Shown: positions 54,597 through 63,110 of the stretch, in pieces | How positions within the stretch are numbered: the first letter of the stretch is position 1 | Layout: each line of letters opens with the position of its first letter | Assembly: GCF_000816145.1 (NCBI RefSeq) | Contig: NZ_CP007141.1 | Span: 682,001-746,000 of the forward strand | Direction of reading: 5' to 3' | DNA length: 64,000 nt | From: Pseudothermotoga hypogea DSM 11164 = NBRC 106472 | GTDB lineage: Bacteria > Thermotogota > Thermotogae > Thermotogales > DSM-5069 | Translations under genes and position numbers: made by a program | The notes under the pieces: model-generated | What the model was told of the DNA's origin: nothing | The model's database searches: none | Seen by the model: only the letters and a program-made list of their open reading frames with translations

Positions 54597-55964
54597 TCAA
54601 GATGAAGGCTCTTGCGTTTGCAAATTTTTCTTGAGCCATTCAACGGTCTTCAACAAGTGGTCGCGGAACTCTTCGATTTCCTCGTTCGTCAGTCTCTCGT
54701 TGCCGTAACGGAGCTTAACGTAGATGTCCGTAAGCCTTCCGAACGGTTCGAACGAGCCTTTCATTTTCAGGACCTCATATGGGGTGAGATGATTAAAGCC
54801 AGCAAAGAATTTGTTCCTCAACCACCAGTATCCCTCAACGACGAAATGTTCGGAAGGATCGAATTTCAGAGATTCTTCGTGCCGTGAGTCTTCTTCCGCG
54901 ACTGGCCCGGCAGCTTTATGTTCTTCGATCAGAGTACCGACATTCTTTGAAACGTAAACGGTCAGATAAATCATGAAGACGCCTGCAAAGATCAGCAAGG
55001 TCAGTGAAGCCCAGTTCAGAAAATCTACAATTCTTCTCGAATCACGCCGCGTCTCGGTCACTCTCACGGGCGTCGATTCCACAAACTCGATCTCAGTTTG
55101 TGAAGCTTCCGTTGCAACTGTGTCCTGTGTCAACTGTGCTCGCGTTAGTTCGAACCTGGGCTTTATGATTGAAAAAACAAGGGAAAGTAGAGACATCACC
55201 ACAGCAAAGGTCACTGCGCCGAGGAGTAAGAGCAGAAGTGTGCCTTTCAATTTGAACAGTTTCAGGCTCAGCGTGAGCAGGAACACGCCGAAGAGGATCA
55301 AAAAGACCGGAAAGAATATCTTTTCCAGTGCGATATCGAACATGCGGGAACGATTCTGTGATTCGTTTGAACCTTCTTCAACGCCGCGTTCCACCGGCGT
55401 GATCTGAACCGTTTGCTTTTCTTCCTGCACACTTTTTTGTGGAATCAGTCTGAGTATCTGCGCCGCTATCGAGTAGTTGAGATTGACAAGAAGCAGAGCA
55501 CAGAGGATCGAAGCAAACAAGAGAGCAAAAAACCTTCGTCTTTCGAGCCGAACCTTCGACCACACAACAGCAAGCAGAACGATCACGAACAACGTTGCCG
55601 CTTGCCACTTTTCCATCCACGAAGAAGAATTCAATGCGACACCCAGAAAGATGAGCCAAAGCCACGTCAAGTTAGTCTTTGAAGCCAACGCGTTCACAAG
55701 GGTAGCGAGACACAGGGCGAACAGAAACGACTGCAAACTGTCTTTCGACGTTGCGTAAAACAAGATCCAATTCGAAAGAAAGAGCATCCCAGACAACAAA
55801 AGAGTAACGCAGCCTGAACGTTGGCTCGACAGTAGCGAGACAAAAAACACCGCGCCCGGTACCACCAGATACGCCCACAACGGACGATCCAGGCCAACAA
55901 GCAAAAGCGATAGCAACGACGCAGCGAAGCTCAAAAGCCAGTCAGCGAACCTCGTCGATCTCAT
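54597..55964 (-). CDS. Membrane protein with DUF4129-like C-terminus
   Basis: Uncharacterised protein of 455 aa with about eight hydrophobic segments: six in the first 165 residues, one or two near residues 215-260, and one near 325-345. A cytoplasmic tail follows. The tail (GFNHLTPYEVLKMKGSFEPF, YVKLRYGNERLTNEEIEEFR) resembles DUF4129 proteins, which accompany MoxR and DUF58 genes. The transglutaminase domain often fused in such operons is absent. It overlaps the DUF58 gene by 23 bases and is the last gene of that operon. Confidence 0.7.
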   Translation of the reverse strand: MRSTRFADWLLSFAASLLSLLLVGLDRPLWAYLVVPGAVFFVSLLSSQRSGCVTLLLSGMLFLSNWILFYATSKDSLQSFLFALCLATLVNALASKTNLTWLWLIFLGVALNSSSWMEKWQAATLFVIVLLAVVWSKVRLERRRFFALLFASILCALLLVNLNYSIAAQILRLIPQKSVQEEKQTVQITPVERGVEEGSNESQNRSRMFDIALEKIFFPVFLILFGVFLLTLSLKLFKLKGTLLLLLLGAVTFAVVMSLLSLVFSIIKPRFELTRAQLTQDTVATEASQTEIEFVESTPVRVTETRRDSRRIVDFLNWASLTLLIFAGVFMIYLTVYVSKNVGTLIEEHKAAGPVAEEDSRHEESLKFDPSEHFVVEGYWWLRNKFFAGFNHLTPYEVLKMKGSFEPFGRLTDIYVKLRYGNERLTNEEIEEFRDHLLKTVEWLKKNLQTQEPSS

Positions 55965-57219
55965 AAAAGACCTCCTGAAGTGTCTGATTGGGCTTGATGA
56001 TCCTCACGATGATCTGTTCCTGTTCCAGCAGTTTCGCTTTCTCTCTGAGCTTCACCATGTCCAGAGGATACATCTCGTAGGTTCTTCCGGCTCTGTATTT
56101 TGGATCTCTGTAGCCGTAGGGTAGCAAAAAGATCATGACACGCGAACATCTTGCCCTTGTTTCGAGTAAGACTGGCAAGATCGAATCGGTCAGGTACATC
56201 GAGAGCACGACCACCGTTGAAGTGAACGTGAGCTTCGGCACCTGTGAGAAGAGCACTTCGCTGAGCTGTGGCCCATCTTCTGCGCCCTCCGCGAGCGCCA
56301 ACATCTCCACCGCCCTCACCCAACCATCCCGTGATGCCCAGTCCATTTCGAGAACCTGCTTTCCAACCACGGTCATGTTTATCGTGTCGTTTCCCTGAGA
56401 GAGCCAGTACAGAATGGCCGTCGCTGCACGCACGGCCTCTTCTTCGTAACTGGTTCGAATCTGAGCCCAGACGTTTCTCGCGAAGATCTCCTTCGCCATG
56501 TTCAGATCCACGAACATGAAGACCTTGCTGATCGCCGTGCTTTCGTATTCTTTCACCAAGAGTTTTCCAAATTTCGCCGACGCCTTCCAGTGAACCTTCT
56601 TAATCGGATCGTTAGAATATTCTCTCAAGCCCTTGATCCTCAACGGATCTTCGAAGAGTTTGAAATCAGAGATTCGCCCCGGTAACGGTTCTCTCAGACG
56701 TGCCGGAAAGAACTCCAAAGGCATCAACCTTGGCAGCACGAGCACCTCCTGTGGCGCGTTGAACTGCGCCCAGATCTTGAACAAACCCAGAGGATGTTCG
56801 TAATAGCAGACCAAGTTCTTCAGAACCTTTCTACCTCTGGTTGGGAAAGAAGTCTTCACATCGATTCGCACAGGTTCAGGCCCAACAAAGACATCTCTCT
56901 CGAACAGGTTGTACGTCAGTGAAGATCCCACCTCGATCTGCCCCAAGAGAGTAACCTTCAAACGCTTCGATGACGCGACGCTGTGGTGGAACGAGACATC
57001 CTGGTTCGTGAACGCCCTCTCAGTTGAGATTTTTCTTTCAATTTGTAGCCTTGAGATGTCTCGTTTCGTTTCCAAAAAATGCGACCACAGAAAACCACAC
57101 AACAAAGCGAAAAGAACGCTGAAAACGCTCATATTCAGGATCAACCAGACGATCGAGGCCACGGACAGGACGATTAACGGTTGAACGTTCCAGCTGATCG
57201 ATCTGAGCTTCAGTTTCAC
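55942..57219 (-). CDS. DUF58 domain (vWA-like) membrane protein
   Basis: Protein of 425 aa with two N-terminal membrane helices (residues 15-50) and a large cytoplasmic part. The DUF58 signature GLREYSNDPIKKVHWKASAK is at about residue 200, followed by a vWA-like strand FMFVDLNMAKE with Asp of a partial MIDAS site. DUF58 proteins work with MoxR AAA+ ATPases in assembling or activating target complexes. The GTG start overlaps the MoxR stop (GTGA). Confidence 0.88.
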   Translation of the reverse strand: MKLKLRSISWNVQPLIVLSVASIVWLILNMSVFSVLFALLCGFLWSHFLETKRDISRLQIERKISTERAFTNQDVSFHHSVASSKRLKVTLLGQIEVGSSLTYNLFERDVFVGPEPVRIDVKTSFPTRGRKVLKNLVCYYEHPLGLFKIWAQFNAPQEVLVLPRLMPLEFFPARLREPLPGRISDFKLFEDPLRIKGLREYSNDPIKKVHWKASAKFGKLLVKEYESTAISKVFMFVDLNMAKEIFARNVWAQIRTSYEEEAVRAATAILYWLSQGNDTINMTVVGKQVLEMDWASRDGWVRAVEMLALAEGAEDGPQLSEVLFSQVPKLTFTSTVVVLSMYLTDSILPVLLETRARCSRVMIFLLPYGYRDPKYRAGRTYEMYPLDMVKLREKAKLLEQEQIIVRIIKPNQTLQEVFYEIDEVR

Positions 57220-58157
57220 CCTCTTATCGGTGCCTCCTCGCTGTTGAGTATTTCCTCCACGATCTCTTGCTTGGTCTTTCGCATCAATCTGGCTTCCGGC
57301 TTGAGTATCAATCTGTGTGCGAGTACATCCAGAGCGATACTCTTCACATCGTCGGGTAAGACGAAGTTTCGCTCGCTCATCGCGGCCAGAGCTCTGGACA
57401 GATGCACCAACGCGATACTTCCCCTTGGGCTGGATCCGAGCGCGACATCCGGATGAGTCCTCGTCCTGGCCACGATCCTGACGGCGTAATCCATGACGGA
57501 ATCATCAACGTAGACTTCTTTTACGAGTTCTTTCATCCTCGAAAGTTCGCCTGCTTCACACACAGGTTCGAGCGACTCTATGGGATGAGATCTTTCCAAT
57601 CTTCTCAGTAGTTCTATCTCCTGGTCCCTCTCGAGGTACCCAAGGCTCAGACAAATCGCGAATCGATCCAGCTGCGCCTCGGGCAACGGGAACGTTCCTT
57701 CGAACTCCACAGGATTCTGTGTCGCTATCACGAAGAAATGTTCGCTCAGCTGGTACGTCACCCCATCGATACTCACCTGTTTTTCAGCCATGGCTTGAAG
57801 CAAGGCCGACTGTGTCCTCGGTGTGGCCCTGTTTATCTCGTCCACCAACAGAACGTCCGTGAAGAGAACTCCCTTCTTGAAGCTGAACTGTCCGGTTCTC
57901 GGATCGAGCACGTTGAATCCTGTGATGTCGGAAGGTGTGAGATCTGGGGTGCACTGCACTCTGCTGAAGTTCAAGCCGAGTGAGATGGCGAAAGATCTTG
58001 CAAGCATGGTCTTTCCCACACCGGGTACGTCGTTGATGAGCACGTGCGCCGAGCTCAGAAAAGCTGCCAGTATCTTTTTTATGACCTCGTCTTTACCAAC
58101 GATGACACGAGAGACATTCTTCAGAACGCGTTCAGCAAAGTCAGCAACCTGTTTCAT
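57216..58157 (-). CDS. MoxR-family AAA+ ATPase
   Basis: Cytosolic chaperone-like ATPase of 313 aa. Walker A is GVPGVGKTMLARSFA, Walker B LLVDEINRATPRTQ, the sensor region TQNPVEFEGTFPLPEAQLDR, and the C-terminal lid SPRGSIALVHLSRALAAMSE. MoxR ATPases remodel or insert cofactors into partners, usually together with a DUF58 vWA protein as here. The ATG at 58157 lies 8 bases after GGAGG and overlaps the DUF6062-like stop (ATGA). Confidence 0.93.
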   Translation of the reverse strand: MKQVADFAERVLKNVSRVIVGKDEVIKKILAAFLSSAHVLINDVPGVGKTMLARSFAISLGLNFSRVQCTPDLTPSDITGFNVLDPRTGQFSFKKGVLFTDVLLVDEINRATPRTQSALLQAMAEKQVSIDGVTYQLSEHFFVIATQNPVEFEGTFPLPEAQLDRFAICLSLGYLERDQEIELLRRLERSHPIESLEPVCEAGELSRMKELVKEVYVDDSVMDYAVRIVARTRTHPDVALGSSPRGSIALVHLSRALAAMSERNFVLPDDVKSIALDVLAHRLILKPEARLMRKTKQEIVEEILNSEEAPIRG

Positions 58158-58804
58158 TTCAAACGCCTCCAATGATGAAGATTCTTCGCAATGAGTTTCC
58201 CTACAGTTTTTCTCGCCACAATTTCCTCAGGAGTGAAGCTCTCTTTGTTTCTGTAATCGTGCTTGTTGACAAACGAGTTCAGCAATCCTATCAGATGCCT
58301 GTGCTTCGAGAGTTGAATCGCCTTGAAAGTCTCTCTGAGAGAGTTCTTGAGCCTTGAGAAGACGAAGGCGTAATGGTCGAAACACAACACAGATTCTGAA
58401 GATTTGTACAGATCGAGCAGTTCACCAAGGTTGTTCAGAAACGCCTTCAGGTACAGCGACTCGAAGGTCCTTTCCTTCTCGCACAAGAAACAGCTGGAGC
58501 CACGATCCAAATCGAAGTGGTTTTCCAACAGTTTGGTGAGATGATCCAGAACGTCAGAATAGATTATCGCCAAGCCCATGTATCCCAGTTCCATGTGTTT
58601 TGACAGATACGTTTCTATCCTCGCAACGTGCCCACGACACAATCCTTTGGATCGAAGCTCGGACCTAACAGTTACGTCGTTCACCATTTCGTACAGAAGG
58701 CTGTCGATGGTTGAATCTAAAGCCTTATCTATGAGTAAGCATATTGGACATTCCAGTCGCGCTTGAGCGATCGCATCCTTCAAGCTGATCTCAACAAGAC
58801 CCAT
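58154..58804 (-). CDS. DUF6062-like cysteine/histidine-rich protein
   Basis: Cytosolic protein of 216 aa, first gene of the MoxR operon. It has four paired metal-ligand motifs: CPICL (residue ~17), CRGH (~57), CFLC (~104) and CFDHY (~140), consistent with zinc binding. The rest is helical. It resembles DUF6062 proteins, whose function is not known; the coupling to moxR suggests it is a partner or substrate of that complex. The ATG at 58804 is preferred; a GTG three codons earlier is an alternative. Confidence 0.7.
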   Translation of the reverse strand: MGLVEISLKDAIAQARLECPICLLIDKALDSTIDSLLYEMVNDVTVRSELRSKGLCRGHVARIETYLSKHMELGYMGLAIIYSDVLDHLTKLLENHFDLDRGSSCFLCEKERTFESLYLKAFLNNLGELLDLYKSSESVLCFDHYAFVFSRLKNSLRETFKAIQLSKHRHLIGLLNSFVNKHDYRNKESFTPEEIVARKTVGKLIAKNLHHWRRLK

Positions 58805-58819
58805 TCGTCCCACCCAAAC

Positions 58820-58847
58820 AAAAAACTCCTACCCTCATGGTAGGAGT
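58820..58847 (-). terminator. Intrinsic terminator between MATE gene and MoxR operon
   Basis: Nine-bp perfect stem ACTCCTACC / GGTAGGAGT with a 5-base loop, followed on the minus strand by TTTTTGTTT. It ends the MATE transcript 50 bases after its stop and only 15 bases before the DUF6062-like start, so a promoter for the MoxR operon must lie within or upstream of the hairpin, or expression depends on read-through. Confidence 0.85.
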
Positions 58848-58897
58848 CATCAGCCCATTGGGCGATTGTGGCGGACTCCATCGCCAAGAAGATTTTA

Positions 58898-60262
58898 TCA
58901 TATCACCCGATAGCTCTTCCATTTACCTTTGAAAAACACAGCAGATGCGTAGGATATCTCCCCGATCTCAGCGAACAGAAAAGAAAACCACAAAAACTTG
59001 ATCGGCAGTTTCAACACAAGCGCCACCAACACGGAATAAGGAACCTGGACGAACCATCTTCCCACGATGCTCGAAAACATCGCCGCCTTGGTGTAACCCG
59101 CACCAAAGAACGCACTCATGAGAGAGATGGAAAAACCTGCGATGAGCACTGCCCAAGAACCGAGTCTTATCGCGAAGGCACCTTCACGAACAACAGCTTG
59201 ATCCTTCGTGAAGAACTCGATGACCAGTTGTGGCGATATGTTCGCGAGCACAACAAGAGCTGAAAGGAAAAGCGCATTGTAGAGTGCGGCAAGCAACACC
59301 GTTTGCTCTGCCCTCTCGATCTTGTTCGCTCCAAGGCACTGTCCAACTATGGTGCTCGTCCCGATGGAAAAACCCATCAAGGGAACAAACGCAAGTCCTA
59401 TCATGCGGTCGACGATGCCTATCGCCGCCAGCACGGTCGAACCGTACATGCTGAACAGTTTCACCATGATCATGTTCGAAAGGTTTCTCAGAAACATTTC
59501 GATCCCACTCGGTAACCCCACCACCAAAAGTTTTTTGTCTATCGACCAATCGAGTTTGAAAAGCCCAGCAGGTGTTATTTTGATCACACCCTGGCCTCGA
59601 AACAGCACGATCAGACCCCAAACGAACACCACGGACGAAGCCACAACGGTAGCGATCGCAGCACCTTTGACTCCAAGTCCTAAACCTCTTATGTTGAGAC
59701 CAGGTACACGTGTGAACATGAATATGGGATCCAAAACCATGTTCGTAACCGCACCGACCGCCATCATGATGTTGGGCAGTTTGGATTCACCTGTGGTCCG
59801 CAAAGCTGTGTAAATCGAATAGGTGGCAAAGAAAATGGGCAGAAAGAATATTCTCCAAAAACCATAATCGATCCCTGCAGCAATAACTTCCTCATCCTTG
59901 CTGAAGAACATCATCAAAGGTTTGAGAAAAAGGATCAACAGAATTGTCGCGATCAGCGCGACGAAGATCTTGAACACTATCGTCTGCTCGATCGTTCGAT
60001 TCACGCGTGCGTAATCTTTAGCCCCGTACGCCTGAGATATCATGGAGACCGAACCTGTGCCAATGATCTCGTTCAGAACTGAGATGAGCCAGAAAATTGA
60101 GGAAAACACCGCCACCCCAGCTATCGCACGCGAAGAGATCTTACCGATCCAGAACATGTCCACGATATCGTAGAGCACCTGAACGGCAAAACCACCCATC
60201 GTGGGCACAGCCATGTACAAAAGATTCTTGCTGAGGCTTCCCTCGGTCAAATCTCTCGGCAT
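58898..60262 (-). CDS. MATE family efflux transporter
   Basis: Twelve-helix multidrug/sodium or proton antiporter of 454 aa from the ATG at 60262 (AAAGGAG 8 bases upstream). The two MATE repeats are visible (VPTMGGFAVQVLYDIVDMFW and VGLPSGIEMFLRNLSNMIMV), with the conserved AQAYGAKDYARVNR and GQCLGANKIERAEQ loops that follow helices 2 and 8. It lies in the NorM/DinF-like group; the substrate is unknown. It is monocistronic, ending in the terminator at 58820-58847. Confidence 0.92.
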   Translation of the reverse strand: MPRDLTEGSLSKNLLYMAVPTMGGFAVQVLYDIVDMFWIGKISSRAIAGVAVFSSIFWLISVLNEIIGTGSVSMISQAYGAKDYARVNRTIEQTIVFKIFVALIATILLILFLKPLMMFFSKDEEVIAAGIDYGFWRIFFLPIFFATYSIYTALRTTGESKLPNIMMAVGAVTNMVLDPIFMFTRVPGLNIRGLGLGVKGAAIATVVASSVVFVWGLIVLFRGQGVIKITPAGLFKLDWSIDKKLLVVGLPSGIEMFLRNLSNMIMVKLFSMYGSTVLAAIGIVDRMIGLAFVPLMGFSIGTSTIVGQCLGANKIERAEQTVLLAALYNALFLSALVVLANISPQLVIEFFTKDQAVVREGAFAIRLGSWAVLIAGFSISLMSAFFGAGYTKAAMFSSIVGRWFVQVPYSVLVALVLKLPIKFLWFSFLFAEIGEISYASAVFFKGKWKSYRVI

Positions 60263-60305
60263 GTGCGAAGCTCCTTTCAATCCGAAGACTATTATATAGA
60301 ATTCC

Positions 60306-60872
60306 TCAGCTCGCGAATGGCAAAAAAGGAGGCGTGTTCAACAAAAGTTTCATTCCCACGTATTCTAAAGCCTCTCTAAAGGCTGTGTTGATGTCTCTCC
60401 TCTGAACGGCAAGATAAGGATCGATATCGTACAGTCGATCGAAATAGGCCTGAGCTTCCACCAATCGATCTATTTTCTTTGAAAGGTCTGCCTTCAAGAA
60501 TCGGCAAGATAGAATTTCTACATTGTTTTTTCTTCTGACGTAACTTGCAGAAAACAGTCGGCACACGAGTGGTCTGTATCGATGTAAGGAACATCCACCT
60601 TCTATCTTGATCGATTCATCCGCGAAAAGCACACACCGATCGTTCGGCGTCGCTGTTTGCACTTTTGTGAACCAAAAGTCGAACTGCTCAGATTCAACCA
60701 GGTGAAGAGCAAGCGGAACAAACTCCAAAATCGTTGCTTCAATGTTGCGCGCTGCCGTTTTGCAACACTCTCTACAGCCGTTGCAACTGGCATCGAGCGC
60801 ATCATGCAATGAATCTAGTTCTTCATAGATGTTCGATACCTGACGCGAGAGCGATTCCAATTGTCGCCACAT
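60306..60872 (-). CDS. YkgJ-family cysteine cluster protein
   Basis: Protein of 188 aa with the N-terminal cluster CNGCRECCK (residues 30-38), a mid Cys in GGCSLHRYRPLVCRLFSASY, and the typical HxxRPxxCR element. Family members bind a metal, zinc or an iron-sulfur cluster. The function is unknown. The ATG at 60872 lacks a strong ribosome binding site (GTGGTG only). It lies 43 bases upstream of the MATE start and may be transcribed with it. Confidence 0.82.
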   Translation of the reverse strand: MWRQLESLSRQVSNIYEELDSLHDALDASCNGCRECCKTAARNIEATILEFVPLALHLVESEQFDFWFTKVQTATPNDRCVLFADESIKIEGGCSLHRYRPLVCRLFSASYVRRKNNVEILSCRFLKADLSKKIDRLVEAQAYFDRLYDIDPYLAVQRRDINTAFREALEYVGMKLLLNTPPFLPFAS

Positions 60873-60922
60873 ACATAAACACCACTGATATCAAATAGCA
60901 GGAAGATGTGACAACAAAGTTG

Positions 60923-60934
60923 TTCGTACGAACG
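60923..60934. repeat. 12-bp palindrome upstream of the YkgJ gene
   Basis: GTTCGTACGAAC is a perfect palindrome 51 bases upstream of the YkgJ start, in a 365-base region without a convincing gene (60873-61237). It could be an operator. The core resembles, but does not match, the AraR sites elsewhere in the window. The rest of the region holds a 7-bp inverted repeat at 60987-61010 without a U-run and the lipoprotein promoter. Confidence 0.4.
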
Positions 60935-61174
60935 AGAGTGTTTCGCCGGTTTTTCGAATTGTGGTCTGGATCCGTACGTGTGGCCCGTGAATCTGTCTTG
61001 GTTGATTCACCATCGTGAGTTAACTTTAGATTAATGAGTCCGTCCAGTCTTCAAAGTGAGTGAGAACTTTGGCAATGATCGAGACGCTCAGGGCATATCG
61101 AAAGTGTGATAAGAACATCATCAAGATTCTACAGATCGATGCTTTCAGCGTCAGATCAGAATCAATTTACCACG

Positions 61175-61204
61175 TTGACAATGCGTACTTTGTTTTAGTA
61201 TAAT
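61175..61204 (+). promoter_or_regulatory. Sigma-A promoter of the lipoprotein-protease pair
   Basis: A perfect TTGACA (61175-61180), an 18-base spacer and a perfect TATAAT (61199-61204), 33 bases upstream of the ATG at 61238, with a GGGGGGTGG site between. This is among the strongest promoters in the window. Confidence 0.82.
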
Positions 61205-61237
61205 GAAATTTGAGATTATCCGCAGGGGGGTGGATTG

Positions 61238-63094
61238 ATGAGAAAAGTTTTCTTCGTGGTGTTAGCCCTGGTAGCTTTCATACTCAGTTCTTGCATAGGT
61301 CCCACACCGCTGGTGCCACCAAACATCCCCACAGATGCTCCAATTCAGGACGGCCAAACGAACGTTGATGTGGATGGTGTGCTGCTCCAGTGGGCTGCGA
61401 CGGGTGAAAACTTGACTTACGATCTCTACCTCAGAAGAGTCACAAGAAGCGTTGGAACATGGCAACTCGTTGCGTCCAATTTGACTGAACCGAGATACGT
61501 CCTGACGAACCTCGAGCCAAATTCCAAGTACGAATGGAAAGTGCTGTCGAGGGACCCAAGGGGTAGGACGGTCGAAAGCCCCATCTTCAGTTTCGAAACC
61601 GCACCGCACCTGTACGTGGTTCAAGCCGTGGAATACAACTCTGGAGGACCAGTCGAAGGTGTTTTGGTCTGCTTCTTCGACGAATCGGAGCTACTCGTTC
61701 AAAAAACGACGAACGCCGAAGGCTTGGTGAAATTCGCCACCGATCGTGAAAGCCTCAAGATCGTCATGAAGAAGTACGCTAGAGGCGTGAGTATCGTTGA
61801 AGGGCTCAAACCGACTGGCAAAGAAGCCAAGACCGTGCCCATAAGGCTTGCCACAAACCACCCAGATCCAAACGATCCTATCAACAGTAACTTGGCTTTG
61901 AACGTCGAAATCCTCGATCTGTCGAACAACCCGATCGACATCACACAACCGATAACCGCTAACTTCAAAGTGCAGATCACTTTCAACACTCAGCACCTTC
62001 CAAGGCTCATCTATTCGAAACTTGGTTCCATCCCAGGTGCAGGTACGATAACCAATCCAAGATCAAGCGCTTCAAACGTTTACCTAGCCACGTTCACGAT
62101 GGGCATCGCCGGGTTCAAAGGCGAAGTTCCACTCTACGTGGTCGCCTACGATGCGAACGACAACAGATACGAAAAGATCATCTACCTCACCATCCAACAG
62201 AGCACCTATGCGCTGGACAACCTCTACAGACCTGAAAAGGACCTGTTGATGGCCATCACGCGCAGGCGCGGGATTGAGTTTTACTCGTTACCAGGCCTTG
62301 AGAACATCTTGCCGGAGGTGGCTCCGGAAGGTTCGAACCTGTTGGTCTTGATCAGATGGAAACTGTGGTCTGCGGCTAGCGGAAAGGACAGACCGGACGC
62401 CTACAACGTCTACAGATCCTTCGACGGAGAGAACTATACCCTCATAGCCACTGTCCCGTACAGCACAACGTACAACTACGCCTACGACTTTTCATCGGAA
62501 CTTTCACCGGGCAAGAGAGTTTGGTACGCTGTGAGCGCGGTCAAGGGCGACTTTGAGACGGAGTTGGTCGACTTTGGAAGCGTCGTTCCGCTGGATGTTT
62601 TCAACGTTCAGTTGATCAGTCCAGCCGATAAAGAAACAAATGTTTCGAGAAGACCGATCTTCAAGTTCAAACCGACCAAACAGCTCTTTTCTCCGGAAGG
62701 TACTGTAACTTACAACTTCAACGTTGCCATCTATCCCTGGGTGCAAAGCGAGACATACCCAATGACTGCCTTTGATGAAGAAGGCAATTTAGTTAACTTC
62801 TCCACAACCAACACGAATGTTGTAGAAGTTTCATTCGCCGAGCACAAATGGTACATGTTCTGGGTTGCCAGCGGAGTAGTCAGCCCACTCTTTGAATGTC
62901 CAGACATGCTCGAGGCTGGGCAGACGTACGATTGGACGGTTGGGTATGCCTATGCGATCGTTGAGGACGAAGATAGCGTCGCTATCTCCGTGGCGTGCGA
63001 TTGGATATATTCCTCTCTGCGATACAGATTTGATCCAATATCCTACATGGAACAGGACGCGTTCAACCAGTTCACGGTAGGTTCTGGACTGTGA
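61238..63094 (+). CDS. Surface lipoprotein with fibronectin type III-like domains
   Basis: Secreted lipoprotein of 618 aa. The signal peptide ends in the lipobox AFILSSC (Cys 19). An FN3-like domain follows (about residues 35-115; YDLYLRRV... YEWKVLSRDPRGR), then a segment like a carboxypeptidase regulatory domain (EYNSGGPVEGVLVCFFDESE), a cadherin- or Ig-like beta region, and a second FN3-like unit around residues 370-450 (YNVYRSFDGENYTLIATVPY). No catalytic motif was found. It probably binds polysaccharide or protein at the outer sheath. It is 16 bases upstream of a lipoprotein protease gene and is transcribed with it. Confidence 0.82.
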   Translation: MRKVFFVVLALVAFILSSCIGPTPLVPPNIPTDAPIQDGQTNVDVDGVLLQWAATGENLTYDLYLRRVTRSVGTWQLVASNLTEPRYVLTNLEPNSKYEWKVLSRDPRGRTVESPIFSFETAPHLYVVQAVEYNSGGPVEGVLVCFFDESELLVQKTTNAEGLVKFATDRESLKIVMKKYARGVSIVEGLKPTGKEAKTVPIRLATNHPDPNDPINSNLALNVEILDLSNNPIDITQPITANFKVQITFNTQHLPRLIYSKLGSIPGAGTITNPRSSASNVYLATFTMGIAGFKGEVPLYVVAYDANDNRYEKIIYLTIQQSTYALDNLYRPEKDLLMAITRRRGIEFYSLPGLENILPEVAPEGSNLLVLIRWKLWSAASGKDRPDAYNVYRSFDGENYTLIATVPYSTTYNYAYDFSSELSPGKRVWYAVSAVKGDFETELVDFGSVVPLDVFNVQLISPADKETNVSRRPIFKFKPTKQLFSPEGTVTYNFNVAIYPWVQSETYPMTAFDEEGNLVNFSTTNTNVVEVSFAEHKWYMFWVASGVVSPLFECPDMLEAGQTYDWTVGYAYAIVEDEDSVAISVACDWIYSSLRYRFDPISYMEQDAFNQFTVGSGL

Positions 63095-63110
63095 AAGGGG
63101 GTGAAGGGAG

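Noticed and set aside
60987-61010. Inverted repeat GTGAATC / GATTCAC with a 10-base loop
   Set aside because: There is no U-run and the stem is only 7 bp, so it is neither a terminator nor a recognisable riboswitch.
61075-61203. A 42-codon open frame starting MIETLRAYRKCDKN in the gap before the lipoprotein gene
   Set aside because: It has no ribosome binding site, and its stop codon lies inside the -10 box of a consensus promoter. It is most likely chance.
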